From Candidatus Paracaedibacteraceae bacterium UBA6184 (lineage in GTDB: Bacteria; Pseudomonadota; Alphaproteobacteria; UBA6184): a DNA stretch of 7,495 nucleotides. The notes beneath the pieces are model-generated. The model saw only the letters and a list, made by a program, of their open reading frames with translations. It searched no databases and was not told where the DNA came from. A program made the translations under genes and the position numbers. The stretch is taken from the NCBI GenBank assembly GCA_002422845.1, contig DITM01000071.1, positions 217 through 7,711 of the forward strand, in the 5' to 3' direction. Every line of letters begins with the position of its first letter. The stretch's first letter is position 1. Positions 1-6,600 of the stretch are shown piece after piece.

Positions 1-276
1 TAACGGAAAACGAGTATCCGGCTGTTTGCCGGTAAACACCGGCGGCAATGCCACATAAGGTTTTCCATAGTCATCTACCTGTAACGGCGCTTTTTTAGCT
101 TGAGCCAAACCTTCCGCGTGAGGAAACAAGCCAAACAGATTGTCAAAACTTCGGTTTTCCAAATAAATCACCACAATATGGTCGATTTGCTCCAGACCTT
201 TAGCCTTCACAGGGTTGATAGAAGGTATTAAGGCCGTGAAAGCCAGCACTAAAGCGATTTTTTTTCTAAGTCTCAT
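1..276 (-). CDS. Secreted phosphoesterase / acid phosphatase (PF04185 family), N-terminal part only
   Basis: The first 92 codons of a minus-strand gene are present; the rest lies beyond the left edge. The product starts MRLRKKIALVLAFTALIPS, a basic n-region followed by a hydrophobic stretch, with a likely signal peptidase site near residues 23-26 (VKA-K), so export to the periplasm or outside is expected. Residues 31-52 carry the family signature IDHIVVIYLENRSFDNLFGL; the Glu40-Asn41 pair and Asp45 lie where this family (phospholipase C-type phosphoesterases and AcpA-like acid phosphatases) has metal-binding and active-site residues. Downstream, QVDDYGKPYVALPP and DTRFPL match the usual continuation in bacterial members. 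The expected role is phosphate release from organic phosphoesters; the exact substrate cannot be told. The start is the ATG complementary to 274-276, the only in-frame start before the signal peptide; no Shine-Dalgarno precedes it on this strand, so translation may be weak or leader-dependent. Confidence 0.85.
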   Translation of the reverse strand, partial: MRLRKKIALVLAFTALIPSINPVKAKGLEQIDHIVVIYLENRSFDNLFGLFPHAEGLAQAKKAPLQVDDYGKPYVALPPVFTGKQPDTRFPL

Positions 277-281
277 GTTTT

Positions 282-381
282 GGAGGTGATTGTGGAATTA
301 AACGGTGTCGATAGTTTACGGATTAACAGGGTTCAGAACTACCTTGTGTTTATGACACTCGGTCACCGCTTTATTTTTTAA
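282..381 (+). CDS. Possible 29-residue small ORF with perfect Shine-Dalgarno
   Basis: GGAGGTGAT at 282-290 is a full match to the 16S rRNA anti-Shine-Dalgarno. A GTG start follows at 292 at near-ideal spacing, opening 29 codons (MELNGVDSLRINRVQNYLVF and nine more residues) before TAA at 379-381. The ORF lies in the divergent promoter region of the phosphatase. The predicted peptide resembles nothing I recognise and has no obvious membrane segment or repeat. The ribosome site is the only real support; it could be chance, since its complement is simply the bases before the phosphatase start. A weak hairpin with a T run lies about 135 bases downstream. Confidence 0.2.
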
Positions 382-515
382 CTTTAATTGAAAGTGCTGT
401 ATCTTGGTAAACTAACGCTTGAACGGCCAGATTTATACCGGTTTGAGTATCAAGCTCTAGGCGGCGGATAAATTTAATGGCGTTCTCTATTACGTGTAAT
501 TTTTGTAAATGAACA

Positions 516-539
516 TCACAGCACCTGAGATTTTTTTTT
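516..539 (+). terminator. Weak hairpin followed by nine T
   Basis: TCACAG (516-521) can pair with CTGAGA (525-530) across a 3-base loop with one A-A mismatch, directly followed by nine T at 531-539. The T run is good for a rho-independent terminator, but the stem is short and weak. If real it would end a rightward transcript from the region near 282-381, or one reading out of the phosphatase promoter area. Confidence 0.2.
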
Positions 540-602
540 GTCAAACTGGAAAGCGAAGGTGGTTTTTTATTGCCGGATTTAGATCCTACATAAAGCGCTT
601 TT

Positions 603-620
603 GTGTCATCAAACCGTCAT
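603..620 (+). promoter_or_regulatory. Candidate Pho box (PhoB binding site), pointing toward the pyruvate-kinase-like gene
   Basis: GTGTCAT (603-609), a 4-base spacer CAAA, then CCGTCAT (614-620). The classical PhoB box is two CTGTCAT-type 7-mers 4 bases apart; here each repeat matches six of seven bases. The orientation suits rightward transcription. A loose -10 (TACTCT, 630-635) lies 9 bases beyond the second repeat, near the usual Pho promoter geometry. It would imply phosphate-starvation control of the gene at 950, with a leader of about 300 bases. A palindrome AAAGCGCTTT (592-601) sits directly before it. Based on pattern match only. Confidence 0.35.
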
Positions 621-701
621 ATTTTTTAAGTACTCTCGCTCCATTTAAAATGTAATCTTTCAAGATTTGTAACTATTCAGCGTAGTTTTTTATTTAAAAT
701 A

Positions 702-750
702 AATATATTGACATTGCTATTATTTTTGTTAAAAAAATTATCAATATATT
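702..750. repeat. 10-bp perfect inverted repeat flanking the promoter-like TTGACA
   Basis: AATATATTGA at 702-711 is the exact reverse complement of TCAATATATT at 741-750, with 29 bases between the arms. The left arm overlaps the -35 hexamer TTGACA (708-713). Centre-to-centre spacing is 39 bp, close to four helical turns. This could be a pair of operator half-sites; as an RNA hairpin it would be weak because the arms are almost all A-T pairs. Confidence 0.45.
708..735 (+). promoter_or_regulatory. Possible sigma70-type promoter
   Basis: A perfect -35 hexamer TTGACA at 708-713 is followed after 16 bases by TAAAAA (730-735), four of six to the -10 consensus. The surrounding DNA is strongly AT-rich. 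It would give a 5' leader of about 200 bases for the gene starting at 950. The weak -10 and AT-rich composition make this tentative. Confidence 0.3.
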
Positions 751-905
751 CAGTTAGTTATGATTTAAGGCATTGTTAGTGAATTTAATAACTTACCTGA
801 TTATAAAAATACTTCAACCAATGCAAAAAACGCCGTCATTCAGGCAGGGATGCCAATATGATGGGGCTAGCTGAAGCATTTTACTCATCAGGATAACTTG
901 TTGAA

Positions 906-918
906 ATATCAGTGATAT
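906..918. repeat. Small palindrome ATATCA-G-TGATAT upstream of the pyruvate-kinase-like start
   Basis: A perfect 6+1+6 palindrome ends 31 bases before the ATG at 950. It lies in the spacer of a weak promoter-like pair (TTGTTG 898-903, TACACT 920-925, 16-base spacer), so it could be an operator. Short A-T-rich palindromes are common by chance. Confidence 0.25.
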
Positions 919-949
919 ATACACTAAATAATTACCAAGATTTTTGCAT

Positions 950-2830
950 ATGATAGCCATAAACAAAGTTACTCTGGATACTTACGAAGATGTCCTGAAA
1001 CAAATTCTTACCGATGTCGTTGAATTACGCAAAAAAATTGAAGTTAATGCAAATTTGCGCCTGCAAAAATATCAACACAACTTTCCTTCCGGCGCTTTTT
1101 CTAAAAGCGCCCATAATCTTGCGCATTACCTTGCTATGCGGCAATTTGATCTACGTCACTTACAAGATCGCTTGGCTCAGGCTGGTTTAACGTCTTTGGG
1201 GAGAACCGAAGCCTCCGTATTGTCTACTTTCGATTCGCTGATAGATGTATTAAAACGAGCAACAGACAAACACTACTTGCCCAGTGACAAGAACTTTAAC
1301 GAATATGTTTTTAATCGTGGCCGACAGTTGCTGGAGCAACATACTATCGAATTATTTGGGCCTTTTCATGAACGTGGCAGAGTACATGTGATGGTAACGT
1401 TGTCGACCGACGCCTCGTGGGATTATTCACTAGTAAGTTCATTGCTGGAAAAGGGCATGACTTGTGCCCGTATCAATTGTGCGCACGATGATCCTGTTAT
1501 TTGGCAAGGGATGATAAGAAATATCTGTCTCGCAGAAACGGAAACGGGACGTTCCTGCCGTATTCTTATGGATCTTGCCGGACACAAAATTCGAACTGGC
1601 CCCATTGCTTTGGGACCTTCGATTCATCACATCCATGTACAGAAAGATTGTGCAGGTAAGGTTGTTGCTCCTGATTACCTAATTTTAACAATTGACCCTG
1701 AAAGCCCAAATCTTGATAGTTCATTATTCAGAGTATCCATTCCCAAGCAGAGCCACAAAAAATTTGCGCCTGGAATGTACCTTGGTTTTATTGACTGCCA
1801 GAATAAGCAGCGTTACTTGAAAATTGAAAGACCGCTATCCAACACAGATTGGTTGGTGAGTTGCGAAAAAAATGCTTATCTGGTTTCAGGTTGTACATTA
1901 ACGCTTCTAAAGACCCCGCCAAACGGTAAAACCAATGCAGATGACACCTTTAAGCTAGGGCATTTTTTCGGCAAACCCTTAGATATTCGTGTTTTTAAAA
2001 ACCAATTATTGTTATTAACGACCGGAGACATAGACGGTAAGCCCGCTGAATACGCTGATCAAGTTTTGGTTCATCCGGCTCAGATTGGTTGTACGCTGTT
2101 TTCGGCCATAGAGAAACTGAAAATAGGCCAACAAGTCTGGATTGATGATGGAAAACTGGGCGCAATCGTCGAGGCTGTGACTGAGCAAGGCGTATTGTTA
2201 CGGGTAATTGTGGCAAAAACCAGTGGTGTCTGTATTCACAGTGATAAAGGGATTAATTTTCCTGAAGCTGAGTTCCATTTGCCTCCGCTTACGCAGAAAG
2301 ATTTAACTGATCTTGACTTTATTTGTATGAATGCTGATTTAGTCGGTTTTTCATTTGTAGAAACCCTGGAGGACATGGAATGTTTAATAGCTGAATTGGT
2401 AAAACGGAATGCCCCAGAAATGCCTATCATCGCTAAGGTCGAAACCAACCGTTCGGTAAAGAATCTTCCCGATATTATATTGGGGACTATCGGTCGGCAT
2501 AACCTCGGCATCATGATTGCCAGAGGTGATTTAGCCGTGGAATTAGGCAGCGCCAGACTCGCTGAAATTCAGGAAGAACTCCTGTGGTTATGTGAAGCGG
2601 CGCATGTCCCTGTTATCTGGGCAACCCAGGTACTTGAATCAATCGCAAAAAAGGGAACCCGGTCAAGACCTGAATTTACCGATGCGGCGATGGCGGTCAG
2701 GGCGGAATGTGTCATGTTGAATAAAGGCCCTTACATACTGGATGCTATGGAAGCGCTGGTAAATGTTATGATCCGCATGCATGAACATCAAAGAAAAAAA
2801 TTCTCCCGTTTAAGAGCCTTGCACTGGTAA
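950..2830 (+). CDS. Atypical pyruvate-kinase-like protein (N-terminal extension, no C-terminal domain)
   Basis: 626 residues from the ATG at 950. Residues 1 to about 142 form an extra, largely helical domain (HNLAHYLAMRQFDL, then LTSLGRTEASVL) that ordinary pyruvate kinases lack. The kinase barrel runs from about 144 (RVHVMVTLS) to 610. Catalytic counterparts are visible: Arg174 and Asn176 in ARINCAHDD, Asp208 in MDLAGHKIRTG, Lys496 and Glu498 in IIAKVETN, Arg525-Gly-Asp527 in ARGDLAVE, Thr559 in WATQVLES. Lys213 occupies the position where Lys instead of Glu marks K+-independent pyruvate kinases, and the potassium-site Ser is Ala178. The region between KIRTG and WIDDGKL (399-401 DDG) is about 120 residues longer than usual. 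The usual MLSGETA motif reads MLNKGPYI (589 onward), and the allosteric C-terminal domain is absent. Phosphoenolpyruvate-dependent phosphoryl transfer is plausible, but the true reaction is unproven. A TTG at 944 is a possible alternative start; no strong Shine-Dalgarno precedes either. Confidence 0.85.
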   Translation: MIAINKVTLDTYEDVLKQILTDVVELRKKIEVNANLRLQKYQHNFPSGAFSKSAHNLAHYLAMRQFDLRHLQDRLAQAGLTSLGRTEASVLSTFDSLIDVLKRATDKHYLPSDKNFNEYVFNRGRQLLEQHTIELFGPFHERGRVHVMVTLSTDASWDYSLVSSLLEKGMTCARINCAHDDPVIWQGMIRNICLAETETGRSCRILMDLAGHKIRTGPIALGPSIHHIHVQKDCAGKVVAPDYLILTIDPESPNLDSSLFRVSIPKQSHKKFAPGMYLGFIDCQNKQRYLKIERPLSNTDWLVSCEKNAYLVSGCTLTLLKTPPNGKTNADDTFKLGHFFGKPLDIRVFKNQLLLLTTGDIDGKPAEYADQVLVHPAQIGCTLFSAIEKLKIGQQVWIDDGKLGAIVEAVTEQGVLLRVIVAKTSGVCIHSDKGINFPEAEFHLPPLTQKDLTDLDFICMNADLVGFSFVETLEDMECLIAELVKRNAPEMPIIAKVETNRSVKNLPDIILGTIGRHNLGIMIARGDLAVELGSARLAEIQEELLWLCEAAHVPVIWATQVLESIAKKGTRSRPEFTDAAMAVRAECVMLNKGPYILDAMEALVNVMIRMHEHQRKKFSRLRALHW

Positions 2831-2993
2831 GCAGCTTAAATTATCTTTCAAGCTCAAATCATGCCCACTAATAAATTTGTGATTAGCCAGAAAGAATATC
2901 TATTAACTCCTCCCGTTAAATAAAATCAAGCTCGTTAATCCCATTATGGGGCCAAAACTCATCAGCATTTGCTACGACTTTAAGAGTAAGACA

Positions 2994-3009
2994 ATGAAAG
3001 ATAAAAAAA
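2994..3009 (+). other. Probable true start of the small gene, with seven-A run breaking the frame
   Basis: ATG at 2994 has a Shine-Dalgarno-like AAGAG at 2982-2986, 7 bases upstream. It reads only 13 codons (MKDKKRPKKKPFK) before TAG. At the seven-A run 3003-3009, one extra A, or a -1 slip, would join it to the frame of the gene ending at 3304, giving about 103 residues. The downstream frame is open from 3005 through the later ATG at 3077, which lacks a ribosome site. This suggests a one-base deletion, transcriptional slippage, or a sequencing error. Confidence 0.4.
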
Positions 3010-3076
3010 GACCAAAGAAAAAGCCGTTCAAATAGTAGAAAAAAAATTATGGATCAAGCGAAAAACTGATTGGCTA

Positions 3077-3304
3077 ATGGATGACTTAGGGATAGAAATC
3101 ATTAGCACCCTTAAAGAGCTTGATTTTGATGATAAATTCATTCAGGACAAGCAGAGCACATTAGTGGGTAAAAACAGATTTGCAATTTTACTTTTGTGTA
3201 ATGAGTTAGACGAAAGCTGTAAAGCAATGTTAGCTGATAGACTGGGTATTGAGATAGATGACTTTAGCATTACATTAAAAACTCTGAGCAAGCTACATGA
3301 CTAG
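3077..3304 (+). CDS. Small hypothetical protein, 75 residues as read (about 103 if the frame is restored)
   Basis: The ORF from ATG 3077 encodes an acidic, helix-prone soluble protein (MDDLGIEIISTLKELDFDDK, later LLLCNELDESCKAMLADRLG, ending TLKTLSKLHD). No signal peptide or membrane segment is seen and I do not recognise the family. The frame stays open upstream to 3005, encoding a lysine-rich segment with AVQIVEKKLWIKRKTDWL, and no Shine-Dalgarno precedes 3077. The real N-terminus is therefore probably at ATG 2994, joined through the seven-A run. A weak palindrome CCCATtATGGG (2940-2950) lies before that start. It is about 160 bases after the pyruvate-kinase-like stop and on the same strand, so co-transcription is possible; no convincing terminator was seen between them. 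The gene could be an intact slippage gene, a fresh pseudogene, or simply this shorter ORF. Confidence 0.5.
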   Translation: MDDLGIEIISTLKELDFDDKFIQDKQSTLVGKNRFAILLLCNELDESCKAMLADRLGIEIDDFSITLKTLSKLHD

Positions 3305-3364
3305 GCGTAAGGACTGTGCGTACATTAGGTAATAGAACTCTGTAGCCCTTATTGTGCCTTGATT

Positions 3365-3466
3365 TATAGATACCTGCAGACATAAAGATATACGCTCTAC
3401 CTGCCAATTACAGTAGCTTTTGGCTCATACATTTTTTATGTCTCTTTATCAATGAAGGTATCTATA
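3365..3466. repeat. Nested inverted repeat of about 102 bases
   Basis: Three arm pairs are nested in order: TATAGATACCT (3365-3375) with AGGTATCTATA (3456-3466), AGACATAAA (3378-3386) with TTTATGTCT (3435-3443), and GCCAA (3403-3407) with TTGGC (3420-3424). All three pairs are perfect, giving 25 base pairs in one hairpin-like structure with internal loops of 2 and 12 bases between the outer stems. It could be a decayed miniature inverted-repeat element, a structured RNA or leader, or a regulatory site. No T run follows, so it is not a typical terminator. Confidence 0.5.
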
Positions 3467-3525
3467 TAAGCCTTGTCGACTATAAACCGGTACTAATTAT
3501 TCAGGCTGACGAAGAAAGGGGAATT

Positions 3526-3558
3526 CGTAAGCTTAAGTGCTTGTCCATAGGCACTACG
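3526..3558 (+). repeat. Small stem-loop, possible leader structure
   Basis: AGTGC (3536-3540) pairs with GCACT (3551-3555) across a 10-base loop, and CGT (3526-3528) pairs with ACG (3556-3558) past a 7-base bulge. It lies about 120 bases before the start at 3680, with a purine-rich AAAGGGG just upstream that is not followed by a usable ORF. Weak and possibly chance. Confidence 0.2.
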
Positions 3559-3679
3559 TTTCATACTGAGGTTTTGCAAACGTATTAAAATTATTTGCTT
3601 GGTAAATAAAATACTAATCTGTGTCAACAAGATAATCAAAAACTTACGCTACTGAACAGCATCAATACAAATATATCTT

Positions 3680-6600
3680 ATGCATCATCTAGTTGATTTT
3701 TTATTTACCACCAAAGAAATGATGTCAGAGGGCTATTATTTTTTTCTGAATCCTAACTTGTTATGGATATTTGTCATAGCACATTTATTGACAGCGTCAT
3801 CTTATTTCTCTATTTCTGCCATGCTAGTTTTTTTTACGCACCAGCGAAAAAATTTCGATTTGAAATGGATGCTGCAATTATTCAGTGCTTTTATGTTTGC
3901 CTACGCTATCGCTCATGTATTATCCGTGATCAGTATTTGGAAACCTATTCACGGATTGGCCTTTATAGCCGAAGTATTTACCGCATTTATTTCAATCATA
4001 AATGTAGTTCTTTTGTGGCCATTGATTTCAAAGGCTAACCTCATTCCTAGCTCATCAAGCTTGTTGCTTTTGAATGAAAAACTTGAAGATGAAATTTGTG
4101 ATCATAAAGAAACTAAAGCACAATTAGCTCAGCTCAACACAGAGCTGGAACGACTAACTGAATTAAAAATACAGGAGTTATCAAAGATACAGGATTTAAA
4201 GCTGGAATTACAAACCAGTGAGCAGCGTTTTCGTACCGTATTCGAAGAAGCACCCTTAGGTATTGCTGTGATTAATTCAGTAACCGGTAGTTTTATTGAC
4301 ATCAATCAGAGGTTTGCACAGATTGTCGGGCACAGTAAAGAACAGATCATCAGCAGCGACTGGATGCATATCACCCATCCTGACGATATTAAGGAATATA
4401 TGTATGGAATTTCGCTACTGAATGCCCGTAAGGTTTCAGTTATTAAAATAACCAAACGATATATTCGTCTCGATAATTCCATTGTCTGGGTTAAATTATC
4501 GAGCATTCCTATTAAGGCAGACACGCCTTATCAGTATCATTTACAAATGATAGAAGATATTACCGAGACACGATTGGCAGAGCAAAGTAATCAACGCTTA
4601 GGTAATATTCTCGAACAATCTATTAATGAATTTTATATTTTTAACTGCAAAACACTGCATTTCGAATATGTTAATCGATCCGCAATCAATAACTTAGGCT
4701 TTAGTATGGATGAGCTTAAAAATATGACATTGCTGACTATTGCGCCGGAATTAGATCTTGATGTTTTTATGCAGTTAATTAAGCCCTTATTAAATAGAGA
4801 ACAAAACCAATTAAGATTTGAAGCTCTACTCCAGCGTAAAAACGATACGCATTATCCCGTAGAAATCTGCCTACAAATTTATCGTAGCAGCCCCGATTAT
4901 ATTGTTGCGATATGTCTCGATATTAGCCAGCGTAAGGTGCATGAAGAAAAAATTAAGCGTCTTAATAATTTCTATGCCTGTCTTAGCAAAATCAATCATG
5001 CCATTGTACAAATTAATAATGAAGATGATTTATTTTCTACCGTTTGCACCATTACAGCCAACCTTCAATCGGTAAAATTGGCTTGGATTGGTCGACCCGA
5101 TACTGTTACGCAATTTATTGTTCCGCTTACCGTAGCGGGAGAGATTCAGAATTATTTGGCGAACCTGATTATTTCTGTAAACCCCGATGTGCCAGAAGGG
5201 CAAGGTCCGAGCGGGCTTGCCTACCGTGAAAGCCGTATCGTACCGGTTAATGATTTTCAAGCCGACCCTATTACCCAACACTGGCGTGATTCTACTGAAA
5301 AATCGTTTCCATGGAAATCGGGTTGCGCAGTTCCTTTGCTGAGAAACCAGACACCTTATGCCGTGCTCAATGTTTATAGTAACGAGAAAGATTTTTTTGA
5401 CGAGGAAGTTTTGAAATTGATGGAAGAGTTAAGTCTCGATCTATCCTTTGCGCTGGACTCCTATACTCATGAAGCAGCGCGTCGGGCGGCGGAAAAAAAA
5501 TTGGAACTGTCAGCCAAAGTCTTTAGTCAAAGCCGGGAAGCTATTGTCATTACCGATAAAGACAACAACATAATTTCGGTTAACCGCGCTTATACCGTCA
5601 TCACAGGGTATGAAGAACAGGAGGTTTTGGGTAAAAATCCGGGATGCATTGCTTCGGGGCGGCATGATAAAGATTTTTATTGCACTCTATGGACAACCTT
5701 GTTAGAAGAGAATTACTGGCAAGGCGAACTGTGGAATCGTCATAAAGACGAAACGATTTACCCTGAATGGTTGACGATCAGTGTGGTGCGCGATGAAACG
5801 GGTGATGTTATCCATTATATTGCAATTTTCACTGACATAAGCCAATACAAAGAGAAAGAACAACAGATTGAACAGTTAGCCCATTATGATTCATTAACCG
5901 ATCTGCCCAACCGTAGATTGCTTAAATCGCGAGTGGATTATGAATTGATTCTTGCCGAGCGACAAAAAAATTGTTTTGCACTGATGTTTATTGATTTGGA
6001 TCATTTCAAAAACATTAATGATTCATTAGGTCATTCCATTGGGGATCAGGTGTTGATTGAAGTCGGGCAGCGCTTATTGGCTTGTGTGCGTAAAGAAGAT
6101 ACGGTCGCCCGTTTAGGGGGCGATGAATACAATATACTGCTCTCCGATTGCAATGAGTATGGTGCAGCCATTGTCGCTTATAAAATAATGGCTTCATTAG
6201 CAAAACCTATCTATTACCAGAATTATCAGCTATATATCACCCCATCAATGGGTATCTGCCTTTATCCTGAAAATGGCGATAACTATGAAAACTTGTTTAA
6301 AAATGCTGATATTGCGTTGCATCAGGCAAAAGCATCCGGTCGTAATCAATATCAGTTTTTTACGCCAACCATGCAGCAGCAAGCACAACGGCGCATGGAA
6401 ATCGAGACTGAATTAAGACATGCAATAGTACGCAATGAATTGGCGGTTTATTTTCAGCCTCAAGTCAATACACAAACCGGGGATATTATCGGAGCTGAAG
6501 CTTTGTTGCGCTGGCGGCATCCGATTTGGGGCATGGTTTCACCCGCTGAATTTATACCGGTAGCCGAGGGTTGCGGTTTAATCCTGTCCATTGGCGATTG

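Larger units (their letters stand above)
277..949. other. Long intergenic region between divergent genes
   Basis: 673 bases separate the start of the phosphatase (leftward) from the pyruvate-kinase-like gene (rightward), so promoters for both should lie here. No protein ORF of convincing length was seen on either strand apart from the 29-codon candidate at 292. The region is AT-rich, especially 640-770. It holds the candidate signals listed separately: a hairpin with T run, a palindrome AAAGCGCTTT at 592-601, a Pho-box-like repeat, an inverted repeat around TTGACA, and a palindrome at 906-918. Confidence 0.6.
3305..3679. other. Intergenic region before the cyclic-di-GMP gene
   Basis: 375 bases with no credible protein ORF. 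It contains the nested inverted repeat at 3365-3466 and a smaller stem at 3526-3558. The stretch 3570-3660 is AT-rich and probably holds the promoter of the downstream gene, but I could not pick a convincing -35/-10 pair. Confidence 0.6.

Noticed and set aside
829..860. CGCCGTCATTCAGGCAGGGATGCC-type stretch resembling dispersed palindromic repeats of some bacteria
   Set aside because: The expected second arm is missing and I cannot compare with other copies, so the resemblance is too weak to report as a repeat.
944..946. TTG as the start of the pyruvate-kinase-like gene
   Set aside because: It is only two codons before the ATG at 950, and no ribosome site favours it. It stays possible but is less likely.
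1423..2514. Several minus-strand ORFs of 60-92 codons opposite the pyruvate-kinase-like gene
   Set aside because: They lie antisense to a strongly supported coding region and show no family features.
2831..2993. Terminator after the pyruvate-kinase-like gene
   Set aside because: Only tiny stems such as CCCATtATGGG (2940-2950) are present, with no following T run.
3763..4038. Plus-strand 91-codon ORF inside the sensor-domain region
   Set aside because: It is an out-of-frame shadow of the cyclic-di-GMP gene, whose frame has clear domain homology.
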